A stretch of DNA of 64,000 bases from Pleurodeles waltl (taxonomy: Eukaryota > Chordata > Amphibia > Caudata > Salamandridae): NCBI RefSeq assembly GCF_031143425.1, contig NC_090443.1, positions 1,058,082,423 through 1,058,146,422 on the forward strand, given 5' to 3'. The position numbers were made by a program, and so were the translations under genes. The notes below the pieces were generated by a model, which was not told where the DNA came from, did not search any database, and was given only the letters and a program-made list of their open reading frames with translations. Positions 22,309-34,159 of the stretch are shown here, piece by piece (within the stretch, counting starts at the first letter, position 1; each line of letters starts with the position of its first letter).

Positions 22309-22531
22309 TGTAGTGTTGTAAGACTAGGTTTGATAGGACCCTCGCAGTTCTGGGCGGACGTAGAAGAGAGATTGTGTAACCTGTTGGGAGGTGTTAAGGT
22401 GTGGCTATTAACAGTGAAGACGTAATCAGTGATTTAGTGTGCAATTGTATTTGAAGGAATAAAGATGCTTAATCAAGAGGTCCATGTGTGGTGTGGTCTT
22501 TGCATACTCCTGGGCGCAGGAGGACGCTACA
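22309..22531 (+). repeat. Ty3/Gypsy 3' LTR (223 bp)
   Basis: The segment begins tgtagtgttgtaag and ends gacgctaca, so its terminal five bases TGTAG/CTACA are inverted. It contains aataaag at about 22460, a likely poly(A) signal, and follows the purine-rich aacaaggag. It sits directly behind the integrase remnant. The partner 5' LTR is not in the window. Confidence 0.75.
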
Positions 22532-22765
22532 GACAGTAGACACAGTTGTTCCGGCAGCAACAGCTGTGTTTGTTGAACTCAAAGTTCTGCAGAGAGTGTT
22601 TCACTCAAATATCCCTGGCTGGGAACTTGAGCCATAAATATTACTGATTTGTTCACGGGGTGGGGTATTCAGAGTAGGGAGGCAATATTCTGAGTCCTTC
22701 TTGGTGTCTGCAGTGTTCGGCTGTAGAGAGCCAACCACATAAAGCTTTTTAACTTGGTTGGTAGA

Positions 22766-23353
22766 TGTAGGAATGTAGCCTCTTTCTAGCTCGGTTACCT
22801 CTACTTTTGGCCTGTTTGTCAGTGTGTTTGGCTGTGTCTACTGGGATCCTGCTAATCAGGACCCCAGTAGTTTTGCTCTCTCTCTTAAATTTGGTTGTTG
22901 CATACTGTTTACTCAGTATTTCACCCACAATTGGCATACTGGTGCCTCCTTATAAGTCCCTATTATATGGTACCTAGATACCCAGGGCATTGGGGTTCCA
23001 GGGAATCCCTATGGGCTGCAGCATATATTTTGCCACCCATATGGAGCCCAGCAAAGGCTTCAGCAGGACTGCCATTGCAGCCTGCCTGAAAGGGTGCAAG
23101 CACCCTTTCACTGCCATTTACACTGCACCAGGTCACTTATAAGTCACCCCTATGGCATGCCCACCAGCCCTGAGGGCAAGGTGCAAAGTACCTGTGTGTG
23201 AGGGCACCCCTGCCCTAGCAGAGGTGCCTCCACGAACTCCAGGACGATTTTTCCAGACTTCATGAGTGCCGGGGCACCATTTACTCGTGTACTGGACATA
23301 GGTCACTACCTATGTTCAGCTACATAATGGTAACTCCAAACATAGGTATGTTT
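22766..23353 (+). repeat. LTR-like element C, 5' part (split by FV3)
   Basis: It begins tgtaggaatgtagcctc and matches the first ~600 bp of element A (37179 onward) and, reversed, of element B (up to 47204). It stops at the FV3 insertion. The rest resumes at 48203, and joining the two sides across the GTTT duplication gives the continuous order seen in A. The five bases before it are gtaga, the expected target duplication for the far end. Confidence 0.75.
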
Positions 23354-24380
23354 TGTCATAGTTTGACTCTTGCTCTAGGCAAGACTGCTGGTTTAAGGAT
23401 GACAGTACTTATGTTTGTAGGCGACTAGGTCAATCCTACAAGTTGCAACTGTCGTCCCAGTCCTCCCGGCTCAACAGCACTCCTCACCAGAAACCCAAAC
23501 AGTAAAAGGTGATTTGTGGCAGCCTTTACGCATGGACTCAAGAGTGTTACATCTTAGGGAGTGTTGTGGTTAAACAGACTACCCCTTTCTCACATGAACA
23601 ACATGTCTCAATCGAACACAGGCAATGAAGGAAATGCAGTAAAGTTTTCAATAGCTTTTATTAACAAAACTGCAATCTGCGATAAGTTGCATTGGCTGCA
23701 ATGATTAGGATAATAAACAATGCAAGAAACAGAATTGTGAACATGAGAGTCATTAATACTAAGACCCCCACCATCTTGCAATAACAGAATTGACATAGGA
23801 TGTGGAATATGTCCTAATACCCTTGCATGATGAGCCTAACCTAAAGAGAGAGCTAGGTGTGATAAACCTAATCTGCCAATGCCATGTCCATGAGAAGATC
23901 CCCCCAACCCTCATTACCTTGGAATGAAGTCTCTAAGTCAGACTCCGTAAGGCAGCTTTGATTGCCGCGATGGCATCTGGTCGGAATTCCTCTGACTATC
24001 TGTCTGTGTGAGGTGCATTCATACATATCTAATCGGACCCCTGACTTAAGTCTGTTCCCAAACAATAGATAACAAGGCAACTTATGTAAACAATTCCCTC
24101 GAAGGTGTGAAGAGGGAAAGTACCTAATGTGAACACCTACAGTTTGTTTATCTTTGTCGCTTGATAGTGACACCTTAGCGCAGTGGCACTGATAACTTGA
24201 AACTAAAGCATTGGCCTAACTAGAAACAATGCAGCCACCTTGGAAACATAGAATTAAATAATTGGGCTAAAACAGAGCGAGCTAAGAAGGGTAAGTCACT
24301 AGGTGCGGGGGCACAGGTCCGCAAGCCAGAAGGCTAAGGTAACTCCTGTTTCCCATTGAAACAAGATAGGATTCACTAAA
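23354..24380 (-). repeat. FV3 3' LTR (~1027 bp)
   Basis: On the minus strand it starts just after the purine tract aatggggaggg (rc of 24381-24391), near 24380, and ends ctatgaca at 23354. About 330 bp at its start (24380-24048) match the 5' LTR copy at 48198-47848. A minus-strand aataaaag at about 23655 is a likely poly(A) signal. The last ~690 bp have no counterpart at the 5' end. Confidence 0.8.
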
Positions 24381-24553
24381 CCCTCCCCATTGCCGTAACA
24401 AGTATGACGCCATAGGATGACGCCATTCGAGGCGAATAAATGCATTGCTAAAAATCCTCGGGACTAAAAAAAAAAGCTAAAAGCAAAAAAATAGCTAAAC
24501 ATTTTATTTTAAAAACATGTTAAAAAACAGCTAAAAACATACAAAGAGATATA

Positions 24554-25529
24554 GGCCCTCATTTTAACCCTGGCAGTTTTTTGACCGCCAAGGTTAATGT
24601 GGCGGTATCACCGCCAACAAGCTGGCAATGTATACCTCCACGTTATGATTGTGGCGGGTTGGCCACAGCCAACCCGACACATCACCACTTATACAGCGAT
24701 GGTGGTATGAACCTCCGGGCCGGAGATGTGCATCTCCAACCCGGCGGCCCACACATGACCGTCAGCGGTATAATGAGCCAACCTACCACCACAGTTTTCG
24801 CGGCGGTACCACCGGCCTGAAAACCATGGCAGTAGGGCTACCGGTGACAGGGAATTCCTTCCCTGTCACTGGTAGATGGCTCCTCCACCCCCCAGCAATC
24901 ACCTAACCCCCCACTTCCCCAGCAGTCTCCTACCCCCCACCCCTGCACCACCCTGGAATCACACAACCCCCCCTCCCCCCCGGAATCACACCACCCACCA
25001 ACACTCCCTCCCTGCAATCATGCACACACACACGCACGACGCATGCTCCCATGCAACACCACATCCATACACGCATTCACTCGCACTCATCCATACACGC
25101 ATTCACTCACACATGCTCACATGCATACACGCATTCACCCTAACATACATACATGCATTCACTCACATGCATACAACCAAGTATACACCACAACACTCAC
25201 AGACGCATACACACACACACGCACACACACATTCTTTCACACACGTAGATATCACACTCTCAAACACAAGACCCCCCCACCCTCCACACCCCTCCCCTGA
25301 TGGACGCCCAATTTACCTTGTCCTGCAAAGTGGTCGTCCAGCAGGGAACGGGAAGGGGCGCTGCCACTGTCAGCAACACCCCGCCAGCAGGACACCGCCA
25401 GAACATCTTTGTGGTCAAAATACAGCTAGGGGCATTCTACTGGATGCAGTGCAGGTGGTAGCACTGCCCAGGCACTTGGACCTCCATCATGGCTACTGGC
25501 GGTCTTCTGGCACCCTTGGCATCAGTGGT
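24554..25529. mobile_element. Harbinger-like non-autonomous insertion in FV3 accessory region
   Basis: It starts ggccctcattttaaccctgg, which resembles the extended Harbinger terminus of H1 (ggccctcattatgacattgg on the reverse of 34700-34723). It interrupts FV3 between the accessory-ORF start (about 25530-25598) and the 3' UTR (24381-24553). It holds no gene. Its middle is simple sequence: a C-rich stretch (24880-25015) and CA-rich DNA with many cattca-like units (25020-25270). The right terminus is not a clear inverted repeat, so that border is approximate. Confidence 0.55.
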
Positions 25530-25597
25530 TTCCTGAGGAAACACAATTACGCTCCAATTCTTCCAAGAATGGAGCATTAAAGACCTAAACTATGCGT

Positions 25598-26784
25598 TCA
25601 CTGCACAGTTGAGCTGCTGGCAGTGGCTCCATTGCTTCTCGTAACTGAAAAGACACAACCACTGTGAATCAGAAGAAATAGCAGCAGTATTCTGCCTATT
25701 AAAGCCCAAATTATAAGAAAGCTGTCAATCACACTGGAAAAGAGTGATGGGATGGCTGATGGAATGACTCCAAAGACAGTGTGGAAGATGGACACAAATC
25801 CAGACCCAACAGCCGTAAAGAAATGGACAATCCCCCTCAGTGCTCGAAGCGTTGAAAATTCTGGATACCAGTTCTCCAAAGTGCTTGGGGAAGTTGGTAT
25901 TTAATAGGGATTGTATCTCAGTTGATGATCTTGCTGTCTGGAGAGCGTACGTCTCTCTAGCCAATGTCAACGCAACTTGTTTTTGGAACAATAGCGCCTT
26001 TAATCTGCTCAGCTTGCCATAATTTACATTAGCAGTATCAATGTGAGGCCACCTTTCTGATACTTTTATCTCCCTTGTGGTGGGGGGGAATAAAACTTGT
26101 CCACAACACGTAACAACCTGAGAGTCTGGAATTGGGAGGCAATTCCTGGTCGCATACTGCAACAGCCTTGGTCGCTCAGCACCACATAACTTCCATTCGA
26201 AAGTACATGAAATGCTGGATGGATCAAAAGGACGGGACTACCCTTCAGAAAACAGGCCAAGTTCACAAGCCCCTTATTGCAAAGGCCGTGAAGGGACACT
26301 TGTTTGCAGGTCATTGAGTGACTAATAGTAGTCTCACATTTGCTTCAGCTGAGAAAGACCTCTGCTTCGACATTCAAACATTTGTATTCAAAGGGCAACT
26401 CCCACTCTTCTTTAATATAGCTATTGCCTAGTCTCTTGTACCTGCCCACGGCAAGATGTTTCAAGCATTTCGAAAAACGAAAAGTGGAAATGGGCAGATT
26501 AATAATGCCAAGTAGGAACCATACTGGTGATGGACTTTCTGCAACTGTGAAAGGCAACTTCTCTCACTTTTCTATGTGAAGCATGGAGAAACTCGCTTCC
26601 CTTGGATAAATTAAAAGCAGTGAACAATTCACTGCAGTTAAGGTACTTCCATGGAACACAGCCATTTATCAAAGTCTGTAATGTCCAACCTAACTGCATA
26701 ATGGAACTCAGCTGACTTTGCCAATCATCTAAGAGGGACACATCTTTCTGATATGATATCAATCGCAGAAGACACTATGGTGGA
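25598..26784 (-). pseudogene. env: FV3 env, transmembrane-subunit part
   Basis: The minus-strand frames align in order with the FV1 env C-terminal half: MQLGWTLQTLINGCVPWK (about 26700), the Cys-rich part around NGSYVVLSDQGCC (about 26170) and a C-terminal anchor (FLIIWALIGRILLLFLLI) with a stop at 25598. Several frameshifts and stops break it. The upstream part of the same gene continues at 34733, on the far side of Harbinger H1. The protein would be the fusion subunit. Confidence 0.75.
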
Positions 26785-27103
26785 CATTATGACATTGGCG
26801 GTGAGTGTTAAGGAGGTGGAAATACCGCCAACAGGCTGGTGGTAAATGCCAAATTATGACCACAGCAGTGATACCTCCCATAGACAGTCAATGTACCACA
26901 CCAACCGCCAGGGCGTTAACACCACTGACCACGGCGGTAGCCATCAACAGCCAGGTGGACGCCAAGGTACCGCCCACCATATTATGACATAGCAAACTGC
27001 CAGGAGTTCCGGGGCGGGACCAACGCCATCAAAAGCCTGGCAGAAACACTGCACAGAAGACAAAAGACTCACCTTCAGGGACACAGAGAAGACGGCTGCC
27101 GCC

Positions 27104-27192
27104 ATGGAACCAGAACCTCAAGGCTTCCCAATGCTTTTCTACGCCATGGCCCTCCTGGAACACCAATGCCGATGAAGACGACAATGGTGAGT
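27104..27192 (+). other. Candidate first exon in H1 with strong Kozak context
   Basis: The context gccgccatgg surrounds an ATG at 27104. The frame reads MEPEPQGFPMLFYAMALLEH, has a stop about 23 codons in and meets a donor-like tggtgagta at about 27189. A leucine-rich start leading to an arginine-rich stretch could be the N-terminal exon of the transposase, whose body begins with arginines at about 31120 behind a ctgcag acceptor. The implied intron would be ~3.9 kb and contain the opposing Myb-like gene. This is inference. Confidence 0.3.
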
Positions 27193-27470
27193 ACAGCCAC
27201 CTAGCACACAAAGGAGGGAGGAAAAGGAGAGTGACACACACATGCACAACACACACCGTTCACACACACACCATACACAGAACCATAATTAAAACAAGGA
27301 CCAAATTGTGAATTAATGGCCAGTCCAACGTACAAAAGGGCCACATGACCACAGGGCACAGTCCAAGGCCCAACTTGACTCCTAACACAATCTGGAATCT
27401 ACTGTGCAGGGGCATCATTTTGGAATTGGGCAGGCCCTCTGGGGGAAGGGAGGTGGGGGTCACCTCAGCT

Positions 27471-28256
27471 GAAGTGGGGCACATGCCCACTGGTTCTTGA
27501 GGGGAGTCCTTGCTCAATTGTCTTTCGTGTGGAGTGTAAAGCCACAGTCTCTGAAGTGGGGAACATGCCCACTAGCTCTAGAGGGGGCTCCTTGCCCAAT
27601 TGTCTCTGGTGGGGAGTCTAAGGCCACAGTCTCTGAAGTGGGGCACAAGCTCACTGGTTCTGGAGGGGGCTCCTTGCCCAATTGTCTTTGAAGATGAGTC
27701 TAAGGCCACAGCGTCTGAAGTGGGGAGCATCACCACTTGTTCTGTAGGGGGATCTTTGCACCACAGTCCCTGGAGGGTGGCCTACATGCCCTCTGCTGGA
27801 GGTGAGGGCTGATGTGCCTCTGCTGAAGGTGAGGGCTGCTGTGCCTCTGCTGGAGGTAAAGGCTGCTGTGCCTCTTCTGGAGGTGAGAGCTGCTGTGCAT
27901 CTGCTGGAGGTGAGGGCTCCTGTGCATCTGCTGGAGGTGAGGGCTCCTTGCCCACTGCTGGTGGAGGTGTAATCCTGGATGCCTGTGCTGGAGGTGAGGG
28001 CTCCTTGCCCACTATTGGTTGAGGTGTAACCCTGCCTGCCTCTCCTGGAAGTGGGGGCTCCTTGGCCTCTGCTGGTGGAGGGGGCCTCTTGCCTCTCTTT
28101 GGTGGTGGAGTGGAAACCTTCCATTTCTTTGGTGGTGGAGTGGGAACCTTCCCTTTCTTTGGTGGTGGAGTGGGAACCTTCCCTTTCTTTGGTGGTGGAG
28201 TGGGAACCTTCCCTTTCCTTGGTGGTAGAGTGGGATCCTTAGCAATCTTTGGTGGT
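27471..28256. repeat. Three stacked minisatellites in H1 (82, 27 and 30 bp units)
   Basis: Units of about 82 bp beginning gaagtgggg start at 27471, 27553, 27633 and 27716. Units of 27 bp built on ctgctggaggtgagggct run from about 27790 to 27960. Units of 30 bp built on ctttggtggtggagtgggaa start at 28097 and recur five times to about 28256. On the minus strand one frame (28441-27782) is open through the last two blocks and would give proline-rich repeats (KGKVPTPPPK and SPPAEAQQP). Whether it is translated, perhaps as the tail of the second Myb-like gene, is unknown. Confidence 0.8.
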
Positions 28257-28437
28257 GGAGGAGGATCCATGTGTCCCCTCTTGTGATGGGTCCCCTTGGC
28301 CTTTGACATGTCACTTGTGTCCTTGCCTCCAGGAATAAGAGGTGCCTGCACTGTCCCCGTCTCATGTCCCTTGGTTTTTGCCACTGTAGTACTTCCTTGC
28401 TGAGGTGGGGGTGTGCTCACAGTAGGTGTGGCAGCCG

Positions 28438-30674
28438 TCACACTCTGGGGCCCCTTTGTGCCATCAGCTGCTGATTTGATGGGAGCAGTGGCAGACTGTT
28501 TGGCTGAGGTGCTGTGCTGGGTCGTTGGGACCCTGCTCTTACGGGCAGGACAGGGGGCAGAGAGGGAGGGAAGAGGTCAAATTGTGCAAGGAAAAGCTTC
28601 TTTGGGATGTTTGGCTGGGATGTGGGAAGAGGGATGGGAGTGGAGGTTGAGGGAGTGGTTGTCAGAGGTGTACCTCTGCTGTACTTGGGTGCAGGTGCCT
28701 GGACAGTGTACATGTCTGAGGTGGATGGCTGTTGGGAGTCTGAGTGTGTGTGTTTGTGTCTCTTAGGAGGGTGCACACAGGGTGGCAGAGGACAAAGGGG
28801 ATGTGTGGATGGATGTTGTGGAAGTGTCTGCAAGTGAGGTGTGTGTGCTGCTTGACGTGGTGATGGTGGCTGTTGATGCAGTGCATGCAGGTATAAATGC
28901 GGATGTGACTTTGAGGGAGGAGGAGGATGAGGAGACAGTGGAGGCAGGGGATGATGTTGTGTGTGCAAATGTCTGTTGTTTGTGTGAGTGCTTGTGGCCT
29001 GAAGTGTGATGCCTGTGTTTGACTGTGCTACTCTTGTGTGATGTTTTGTGTGCATGCTTTTCTGTATGTGTGCATGGGATGAGTTGGGGTTGAGAAGACT
29101 GGGACTGGGAAACGGTAGTTGGAGGGAGGACGATAGGAACAGGGACACTGGCTGCCAGCGGAGAGGAGGCCAGAGCCTGAAACGATCTCTGAGGGGCACC
29201 AACCCACCGTGGATGCCCTTGCATTGCTGCATTTGGGATACCAGCCACTGGATGGCATTCACTATGGTTGACTGCCCTACATAGATGGATCTCAGGAGGT
29301 CCATAGCCTCCTCACTGAGGGCAGCAGGGCTCACTGGGGCAGGACCTGAGGTGCCTGGGGTGAAGGAGATGCCCACCCCCCTGGGTGAGCGGGCACAGGC
29401 AACTCGGTGGAGTGCTCTTGGGAGGGCAGTGCTGTATGGGGGGTCGCGGATGTACCTGTTGTTGGGGTGGTTCCAGAGGTGTCCACCACCACCAGGGATC
29501 TCCCATTGGAGGAGGAATCAGAGTCTGTGTTGTCACGTCCTGTCTCTGCGGTGGTGCTCCCCTTGCCCTCCGTCCCACTGGTCCCTTCGGCGTCGGTGGA
29601 CTCTGCCTCCTGGGTCCTGTGGGATGCAGCTCCTTCAGTTGGTGCCCCTGCTCCTCCACCAGATGATGCTAATGAACACATGAACAGCATGGCAGAAGAA
29701 AATAGGGGGGAGGGAGAGAGGGAGCACTGGGTCAATTACAACACAAACACCACACTAGGCATACACATTACCATCACACACAGGGATCAGGATTGAGCAC
29801 TAAGCATTGCAGTGGCATTCCATTGGCTAGGTACCACAGCAAAATGTGAGCCAACCATGACAACTGCACCCCTCCTGGGACTCACTAAGCCCTGTCTGAC
29901 ATGGAATACCACCTAGCTAGGTTGCAAGATTGTGCTATACATCCATTTACCTTGAGCTGGACCACTCAGCAATGTCTGAGCTGGCATTAAGGTGCACCCA
30001 CTAACTGAAACCCACCACCAGGATCCCATGCCAGGCAACAACAATGGTTCTCACGCTCACTGTACTCACCCCCTTGTGGCTGCTGTGATGCCCTCAAGCA
30101 CCCATCCAGCTCTGGGTAGGCCACCACCATCCTGCGGTCCATCAGGGGGGTCAGGGTCCGATAGGCACCCCGCCCGCGTTGGGAGGCCATCCCCAGCTGG
30201 GTCTCCGCGGTCTTCTGGGCCCAGCGTTTCAGGTCCTCCCACCTTTTCCTGCAGTGGGTGCTCCGCATGCTATAGACCCCCAGGGTCCGTACCTCCCTCG
30301 CAATGGCATGCCACAATCCCGTCTTCTGATGGGCGCTGACCTGCAGAGGTAATACAGACAAGAGGACACCATTAACCATACAATCCAGCCTGTCACACAT
30401 ATGGCCACAAATTACATTTCAATCTCCATTGACACATACATCACCCGGAGCCCTGCATGTACACTACCACCAGACTTACCCCCCTCCCAAATGACACACT
30501 GCCAGCAGACACATTTCCATGCAAACTTGTTGCATGCATCGTCCCCATGGTGTACTCACCTGTTGGTCTGGAGGCCCATACAGCTGTCCATACAGGGGTA
30601 GGACCCCCATCCACCAGGCGCTCTAAATCCTCCGAAGTGAAGGCAAGGGCCCTTTCCCCTGTCACACGTGCCAT
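28438..30674 (-). pseudogene. H1 second Myb/SANT-like gene (three exons)
   Basis: Exon 1 begins with ATG at 30674 (MARVTGERALAFTSEDLERL) and ends at a donor at 30560/30559. Exon 2 runs 30340-30070 and encodes a trihelix/Myb_5-like core: LWHAIAREVRTLG and STHCRKRWEDLKRWAQKTAE, with LGMASQRGRG after it. Exon 3 starts about 29668 behind a cattag acceptor and is Ser/Thr/Pro-rich, followed by SEEAMDLLRSIYVGQSTIVN and a Q/H/P-rich tail to 28438. One-base indels in exon 1 and exon 3 break the frame. It is unrelated in sequence to the other Myb-like gene at 34159-32700. Its likely role is DNA binding with the transposase. Confidence 0.65.
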
Positions 30675-31119
30675 GGTGGGATCCAGACACAGGTCACAGC
30701 AGCACACGCATTGTAGGGAAAGCCAAGAATCAAGTGAGGTTATAGACAGAAAATGGTGGTCATGTCGACGGCGGTGTACACCGTCACCGCCGCCAGTGAT
30801 CCCCATTGGACACTGTACTCCATAGGGTCCCATATTAGCCAATGAGGAATAGCATGCCGGTGCAAGTCTGCCTTCCGCCATGACGCCCAACGCTGGCAGA
30901 GTTACAGTACTTCCACCTGTCCATACTTACAGGACAGGCGGTCACCATTTTATGGTGGTGGACAACAATCAGAAATAGGAAACTGTGTCATTGCTGTAAA
31001 TTGTACATACATTGCCATTCACATTGTCTGATTACATGCATGCTCAGTTACACTGGGGTGGTGGTTCCATTGTTCAGTTTGTGACACCCTTCTCACTCTT
31101 GTGTCCCTTGGACACCTAA

Positions 31120-32223
31120 CACTGCAGAGGAATAAGAGGAGGAGGAGGCAAGACCCCGTGCACAGACCCCTTGTGGACTTGGTTACAATGACCTATAGAC
31201 TGGACAGGGCCACAATCACAGAGCTGTGTACTCAATTGAAGCCTCATCTGATATCAGCTATTCATTATCCCACTGGGATCCCCCCTCTTGCGCAAGTTCT
31301 ATTATTGCTGCCTTTCATGACAACTGATTCTTTCCAAGTGACAGTGGGCTTCGCAGCAGGAATGTCACAGCCAATGTTCTCAATAGTGCTGGCAAGGGTT
31401 TTGTCTGCCTTGCTCCAACACATGTGCAGCTACATAGCTTTCCCCCAAGTGGAAGATTTGGCTTCTGTGAATACTGGATTCAATGCAATAGGACATGTTC
31501 CTAATATTATTGGGGTGATTGACAGAATACATTGCATTTGTCCCTCCCGCCACAATGAACAGGTGTTCAGGGATCGGAAGAGTTTTAATTCACTCAATAA
31601 GCAAATGGTGTGCCTGGCCGACCAGTACATCTTCCACGTCACTGCCAAGTATCCTGGGTTGGTGCATGACGCCTTCGTCCTGAGGAATAGCAGCATCCCA
31701 AATGTGATGGCACAATTACAGAGGCACAGGGTGTGGCTAATAGGTGAGCCTGAGTCCCCACCCAAGATTTGCCAGTGTATGCCTTCTGGAGTCATCCCCC
31801 ATACCATTGTGTAAGGCTAATGTTTGTCCCTCAATTCTTACAGGTGACTCTGGCTACCCAAACCTGTTGTGGCTCCTAGCCCCTGTGAGGAATGCCAGGA
31901 CTGGGGCTGAGAATCGGTATAATGATGCACATGGGTGAACCAGGTGGATAATAGAATGTACCTTCAACCTCCTGAAGGCCAGGTTCAGATGTCTCCATCT
32001 GACAGGTGGATCCCTGTGCTACTCCCCTGAGAAGGTCTGCCAGATAGTTGTAGTATGCTGCATGTTGCACAACCTGGCCCTCAAAGGACATAAGCTTTAT
32101 CTGCAGGAGGAGGAGATTGGAAATGCCCCTGTGGCAGCAGTGGACAGTGAGGACAGAAGATGAGGAGGCAGAGGATGAGGATGTGGACAACAGAACATCA
32201 GTAATACTGCAGTACTTCCAATG
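31120..32223 (+). pseudogene. H1 PIF/Harbinger transposase, interrupted
   Basis: Exon 1 (31120-31743) reads HRPLVDLVTMTYRLDRATIT, GMSQPMFSIVLARVLSALL, GVIDRIHCICPS (first catalytic Asp) and GLVHDAFVLRNSS (second Asp). A 100-bp intron (31744-31843, gt...ag) leads to exon 2 beginning DSGYPNLLWLLAPVRN, with IIECTFNLLKARF holding the catalytic Glu region. A stop at 31936 and a later one near 32159 break exon 2. GTH in the first acidic motif is altered to RIH. The H2 copy shows what the intact gene looks like. It would cut and paste the element at 3-bp target sites. Confidence 0.8.
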
Positions 32224-32699
32224 ACACACAGGTAAGACATTGGAACTGACCATTCCTCTAATTATTTATGTTTCAATTGTGGCTGTAGCAGGAAGGCAGT
32301 CACTTCCTTTGCATCTCAACTGACATGTACCTACGCCTTCTCAATTTGCAGATATTGGTGTTATTACAACTGTGTACTGATTGGATGACTACAGACAGCT
32401 ACAGGTCATTATTTGTATGCTATAAAGAAGTTCAGGTCAATTGCACAAGATGTAACTCTTAACGTAATTGCACATTTTCATCAAATAAAGCACTATCACT
32501 CAAGTTGTGTTCAAGGGTGTTCATTGCAGTGAAATTTAAAGAAGGAGTAGTGCAATGGAATGGGGTGGTTGTAGAGGTTAGTCTAGGGTATTGGTCCAGT
32601 CTGTCTGGGCAAGGTGAGACAGTGGAACACAAGAGGGACATTCAGGAGGGCTCATTTCCAGGCAGTGGTCTTGGCAAGTGTCTCTAGCATCTGCCTGGG

Positions 32700-34159
32700 T
32701 CACAGAGAACATTTGCAGGGTGGTTTGCCTTCTGCAGGGGGAGGGGTGCTGGTGACTTGTGGGTCCTGTCCACTAGCTGCAGCAGATGTGGTGGGTTGTT
32801 CGGTTGACTGGCTAGTGGAAGGGGCCCGCTGGTGTGCTGTATATTCCCTTATGATGCTGGCCATATCAGCCAGCACCCCTGCTATGAAGACCAGGGTGAC
32901 GTTGAGGGCCTGAAAATATTTCCTGATCTCCTGATGGTGTACCTCCTGCAGCTGCTGGTTCTCCTGCATAATGTCTATCACCTGACCCATCTTGTCCTGT
33001 GATTGTTGGTATGTCCCCAGGACATTAGTGAGTGCCTCCTGGACAGTCGGATCCCTGGGTCTGTCCTCCCCCTGGTGCACAGCTGTCCTCCGAGCATCCC
33101 TAGCTCCCTGTGCTTCTGTCCCCTGAACAGTGTGCCCACTGCTACTGACCCCAGAACCTTGATTGTCTTGGCTGTAAGGTGTGGACTGCGGTCCCTGTAC
33201 AGGTGTACACACTGCTGATTGACGTGTCCTGGGGGCAGAGGTGTGGGGATGTTGGGTGGGTGCTGTGGTGTTGGATACTGAAGGGGGAGGCTCTGTGGTG
33301 AATTGGGAGTAAGCTGGGGTTCGCCGACTGACCAGTGGTCCCTGATGGGCCAGGTAGTTCATCCAGATCCAGAAGTCCAGAATTACTGTCATCATTGGGG
33401 GCATCTTCTGTTGGGGGACTGGATAGTTGTGGCACCTCCTCGCCACTGGGATTGGCTGGGGCACCTGTGAGGATGTAAGTGGTGTATTATGCTTCATATT
33501 TGTGACATATTCTACATCCCTAGCTTCCCCTACAGCTTTGCTGTTGCCCTGTCACCTATGTTTGTGTATTGTGATTTATTGTGTGATTGTTAGTTCTCCA
33601 TGCTGTGCATGCATTGGTGATGGGTGTACATGCAGGACTGGGATTGGTATGGCATGCAGGGCTTGACAAAAGGGTTAGTCAAATGTGTAGGTGCACTGTG
33701 TGGGATGGAGTGGAGTGATGGGGTTCAGGGTGAGTGGGTGAGATGGCATTCAGGTATAGGGTGTGATAGGTAGTAAATATTGACTCACCAGTGTCCAGTC
33801 CTCCGGCTACTCCAGTGAGTCCCTCAGGATGCAGTATTGCCAGGACTTGCTCCTCCCATGCTGTCAGCTGTGGGGGAGTAGGTTGGGGGTCCACCCTCAT
33901 TCCTCTGGATGGTGAGCTGGTGCCTTCCTGCCATGGAACGTACCTTCCCATGTGGGTCGTTCCACCTCTTCCTGATGTCGTCCCTTATTCTTGGATGCTG
34001 TCCCATGGCGTTCACCCTGTCCACGATTCCCCGACATAGCTCCATCTTCCTGGCAATGGTGATTTGCTGTACCTGTGCTCCAAACAGCTGTGGCTCTACC
34101 CTGACTATTTCCTCCACCATGACCTGCAACTCCTCATCTGTGAAACGGGGTGCCTTCAT
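32700..34159 (-). pseudogene. H1 first Myb/SANT-like gene (two exons)
   Basis: Exon 1 (34159-33789) starts MKAPRFTDEELQVMVEEIVR and contains ARKMELCRGIVDRVNAMG and DDIRKRWNDPHGKVRSM, a helix-turn-helix of the Myb/SANT type found in Harbinger ORF2 proteins. A frameshift lies near 33890-33950. The donor at 33789/33788 joins an acceptor at 33464. Exon 2 is acidic and then Gln-rich, with a probable coiled coil (MGQVIDIMQENQQLQEVHH, about 32980) and a Lys/Cys-rich end at 32700. The gene converges tail to tail with the transposase, as in H2. Such proteins carry the transposase to the nucleus and the termini. Confidence 0.75.

Noticed and set aside
24876..25580. Long plus-strand ORF rich in His, Thr and Pro
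   Set aside because: It is a translation of C-rich and CA-rich simple sequence inside a non-autonomous insertion.
27471..28256. CRISPR-like regular repeats
   Set aside because: Units are directly adjacent tandem repeats without unique spacers, in a eukaryotic transposon.
28012..28286. Overlapping ORFs on both strands over the 30-bp repeats
   Set aside because: Repeat units with lengths divisible by three keep several frames open at once. Only the proline-rich minus frame is considered further.
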